From Pelargonium cotyledonis (taxonomy: Eukaryota; Streptophyta; Magnoliopsida; Geraniales; Geraniaceae), in contig JAYMTA010001181.1 of NCBI GenBank assembly GCA_036897625.1, positions 1 through 21,338 of the forward strand: 21,338 nt of DNA. The letters are read 5' to 3'. This document shows, in pieces, positions 19,201 through 21,338 of this stretch; within the stretch, counting starts at the first letter, position 1; the number at the start of each line of letters is the position of its first letter. The position numbers and the translations under genes are program-made. The notes beneath the pieces are model-generated. The model was not told the origin of the DNA. It did no database searches and saw only the letters and a program-made list of their open reading frames with translations.

Positions 19201-20946
19201 AATAAGCAATGTAAACATATTCTTCTTTTAATTGATAACTACCCAACTATAGTAATTAAAGGTGCACCTCGCTCGAGGTTTAGGGACTTGATCTTCATAT
19301 ATGGTCAGACCAGATTCGTCAGGCACTTCTGGCACATATGCCGTAGGGCACTTAGTATGTACTAGGCACAAAAACAAAAAACAAAAAACAAAAAACAAAA
19401 AAAACTTCCTTCAAGCAAATTAAGCTTCTTTTTTTGTGTGTAAATTTTAGAATAGGGGTAATCAAGAATAATTTTCTTGTATTATTGCTCACAAACACAT
19501 AACTAATCTAATTTTTTTTCCAAAACTCCTAACTACCCCTAAGTTTATTTCTACTACACATAGCTATCCTATAGTTTGCTACCCTCTTCCGGTCATTAAC
19601 CTCGTTAACTATTCATGTGAAAAGACTAAATTACCTATCCTATCCTATCATTTCAAATTTTCTAAATTCTATTCTCAATTTTTTTACATAATTGTTAAAT
19701 ATTATGTGTTAGTAATTATACACACACACACACACACATGATATATCGACATAGAGCATATTATATATACAATGCAACATAACCAAAACTCAATTCACGG
19801 TTCACCTCCCAAACCCCCCTAAGCCTTCCAGCAATCCACTATACAATAATTAAAATGGTGTGGATGCTATGTATAAATGTAGTAACTAAGAGAGTATCAC
19901 TTAGCCTTCCAGCAATCCACTATACAATAATTAAAATGGTGTGGATGCTATGCATAAATGTAGTAACTAAGAGAGTATCACTTAGCCTTCCAGCAATCCT
20001 GGTATAATAGAAGGCTCATGCCTCATACACAATAATAACTCGATAAAGGAGCATGATGCATTCTCAATCTTGAATTTCCATGAAGAAATTAAAAGATGAA
20101 TTAACAAGCAGCAATCATCAATTCATATAAGATGCTGGCAGCTCAAATAACAAAGTACCTGAAAACCTTTCCCTCTTGAGATTCCGGTTACATCCACGTG
20201 CTGGCCGGGAAGAAAATGGCGAACACCAATTGTGTGACCAATAGGAAGTAAGGCATCCTCTGTCACACAAAACTCCCTCAACTTTCTCTTCATTGGAACA
20301 CCTTGATTTCTAAAATGACCCACTTCGGGTTTTGTTAAGTGTTTCTCCTTCTTCTGCCCGCAACCAATCTAACCAATCACACAGCACAACACCAGTGCAT
20401 CATTAAATAACATCCACCAAAGCCCCCATACCCTAAACACCTTGTTTGATCTCAAGTACAATGTTATTGAGCTCTTAATAAGATAAATCAAACTAAACCT
20501 ACTATACATGATTTTCAGTTCTAATTTCCAAGTTAGCTCATAAAATCAGACACTGAATACTTCAAAACAGACACAAAATCAAACAAACCCACAAAAAATT
20601 TGATCACCTGTAGGGAAAAGATGCCTTCTTTTTCCACAGTCTTGACCTGAGTAACGATATTATCATCAATCCAGAGGACAGTAATCGGAACCCTAGCACC
20701 CCATTTATCCCAGAGAGCGGTCATTCCACACTTGACGGCAATGACCCCGGTTCGCTTGGATTTGGGGGTCATGACTCCCGGCTTCGGGACTATAATCCGG
20801 CCATGTTCTTCGATCTCGCAGGAATCGTCCAAGGGCTCGAAGCTGAACCTCCTGATGATCTGAAACGATGCGGGAGTAAATGTAGCAGTCTGGTTTGTGG
20901 AGAGCTGACGGAGCCGAGAAATGAGGCCTCTCGATAAAGCCGACAT
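16292..20946 (-). CDS. uL3m: Organellar (probably mitochondrial) ribosomal protein uL3, 5 exons, 313 aa
   Basis: Exons on the minus strand: 20946-20608, 20368-20159, 18593-18489, 17530-17417, 16465-16292; sum 942 nt, all GT-AG and phase 0. The N-terminal 40 residues ([20 protein letters not shown], then RRFSFEP) are rich in Arg and Ser with no acidic residue, a typical mitochondrial presequence. The bacterial-type L3 body follows: [19 protein letters not shown], then [18 protein letters not shown] with QGVMKRHGF at 165-191, which fits the uL3 signature as I recall it. Next come [20 protein letters not shown] and [16 protein letters not shown], matching the long loop that reaches the peptidyl-transferase centre in bacterial L3. 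The protein is needed early in large-subunit assembly. The C-terminus has an acidic tail beyond the core. A plastid destination cannot be excluded by eye. The signature is split by the 1,565-bp intron 2. Confidence 0.94.
16531..17008. mobile_element. hAT-like non-autonomous element in uL3 intron 4 (about 478 bp)
   Basis: The left terminus TAGGGCTGGTAAT pairs with TAGGGGTGGCAAT on the reverse strand of the right terminus. Candidate 8-bp target duplications are GGGAAAAC before and GAAAAAAC at 17010-17017 (6 of 8 match). The interior repeats AACCCATTTAA, CGGGTTGTGT, GTGTCGTG and AACACGACCCGTGAACACG blocks familiar from plant hAT-type MITEs. No transposase. Confidence 0.72.
18885..19368. repeat. 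Degenerate dispersed repeat in uL3 intron 2
   Basis: The left edge CCTAGTATTTTAAAAGGCAC and following AAGGCACATTACGGGAGC, GGCTTCAATGAAGCGAAACC resemble a common plant repeat built on AGGCGCA and GCTTCAATGAAGCG blocks. The right edge GGGCACTTAGTATGTACTAGGCAC is loosely inverted to the left. The middle is AT-rich and unrecognised. Confidence 0.4.
19370..19404. repeat. Simple repeat (A5-6C)n
   Basis: Runs of five to eight A separated by single C, about five units, in uL3 intron 2. Confidence 0.85.
19721..19738. repeat. (CA)9 microsatellite
   Basis: Nine perfect CA units in uL3 intron 2, flanked by TA-rich sequence. Likely length-variable between individuals. Confidence 0.9.
19822..19999. repeat. 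81-bp tandem duplication, 2.2 copies, in uL3 intron 2
   Basis: AGCCTTCCAGCAATCC occurs at 19822, 19903 and 19984, exactly 81 bp apart. The two full copies differ by one substitution that I can see (ATGTATAAATG versus ATGCATAAATG). The third copy stops after 16 bp. Near-identity indicates recent duplication. Confidence 0.95.
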
Positions 20947-21091
20947 GTTTGAGCAAGTGTGAACAGAGTGTACGGAGAGCTAGTTAAGCGTAAAGTGAAG
21001 GATTCGATAGCATGACAGATCAGTGAAGTGTGTGAAGGTTGAAGAAGATGGTCTCTGAGTTTAGGGAAAGGAGGGAGAGGGATTTAGTTGT

Positions 21092-21099
21092 AGGGTTTT
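21092..21099 (-). promoter_or_regulatory. Telo-box upstream of the uL3 gene
   Basis: AAACCCTA on the minus strand, about 150 bp upstream of the ATG, within or near the transcription start. Telo-boxes are typical of plant ribosomal protein and translation genes. A weaker CCCTAAA lies at about 21060. No clear TATA box is visible, which also fits this gene class. Confidence 0.6.
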
Positions 21100-21208
21100 A
21101 GAGGATTTATCTTCTGCTTTTAAGGGCCTAACATGCTTCTCATCACATCCAATTGAGACCTGCCACGTGTATGATCAAAGATGACCAGTTTAAGGATGTT
21201 TTTATTAA

Positions 21209-21338
21209 GGAAAAATGTTCATTTTAGTCATTGAACTATCCAAAACGTTTCGGTTTAGTCCCTGAACGATACGAGTGTTTCAGAATAGTCCAAAGTTGAG
21301 CAAAACGATTGATTTTAGTCCAAAGTTGGACCATTCCC
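21209..21338. repeat. Edge of a dispersed repeat upstream of the uL3 gene
   Basis: TTTTAGTCATTGAACTATCC, TTTAGTCCCTGAACGATACG, and two TTTAGTCCAAAGTTG-type blocks recur at roughly 40-bp intervals. This wording (TTTAGTCCCTGAAC) is common in the ends of plant transposons. The element runs off the window, so its class cannot be decided. Confidence 0.5.

Noticed and set aside
19822..19999. Direct repeats as a possible CRISPR array
   Set aside because: The repeats are contiguous 81-bp units without spacers, inside an intron of a plant nuclear gene.

Overview
This is a stretch of plant nuclear genome, most likely a dicot. The evidence is AT-rich introns and spacers, canonical GT-AG plant introns, a KORRIGAN-type endoglucanase, a multi-exon plant HGSNAT-like membrane acetyltransferase, a nuclear-encoded organellar ribosomal protein L3, and many small non-autonomous DNA transposons. 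I see no bacterial or viral genes, CRISPR array, tRNA or rRNA. I could not determine the species.

Layout: (1) 1-2067, minus strand: first two exons of a membrane-anchored GH9 class A endoglucanase (KORRIGAN-like), cut by the window edge. (2) 2068-3456: divergent spacer of about 1.4 kb. (3) 3457-8771, plus strand: a complete 13-exon HGSNAT-like gene (492 aa by my splice model, 1,479 coding nt with every junction in frame). Its first intron holds a five-copy tandem array, one intron uses a GC donor, and several introns carry MITEs. (4) 8772-13940: a transposon-rich spacer with one short candidate gene (84 aa, 10400-10654, good TATA box) and a roughly 1.4-kb Mutator-like element with TIRs of about 230 bp at 11816-13231 that appears to carry a captured exon-intron-exon fragment. 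(5) about 13950-15354, plus strand: a two-exon gene for a 94-aa single-pass membrane protein, with a long intron in its 5' leader. (6) 16292-20946, minus strand: a complete 5-exon gene for an organellar (probably mitochondrial) ribosomal protein uL3 of 313 aa, convergent with the previous gene. Its introns hold a hAT-like element, an 81-bp tandem duplication and simple repeats. (7) 20947-21338: its upstream region with a telo-box, then another dispersed repeat running off the edge.

The genes are unrelated in function (cell-wall glucan processing, membrane acyl transfer, an unknown small membrane protein, organellar translation) and show no sign of acting as a cluster. What stands out is the repeat biology: at least five copies of one short palindromic family between 7.4 and 11 kb, two tandem MITEs in one intron, a Pack-MULE candidate with a small relative inside the promoter region of the short gene, and an intronic tandem array that multiplies 3'-splice-site-like motifs. 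I found no convincing new enzymatic or defence system. Exon coordinates come from reading splice sites and protein continuity by eye; no alignment was run.
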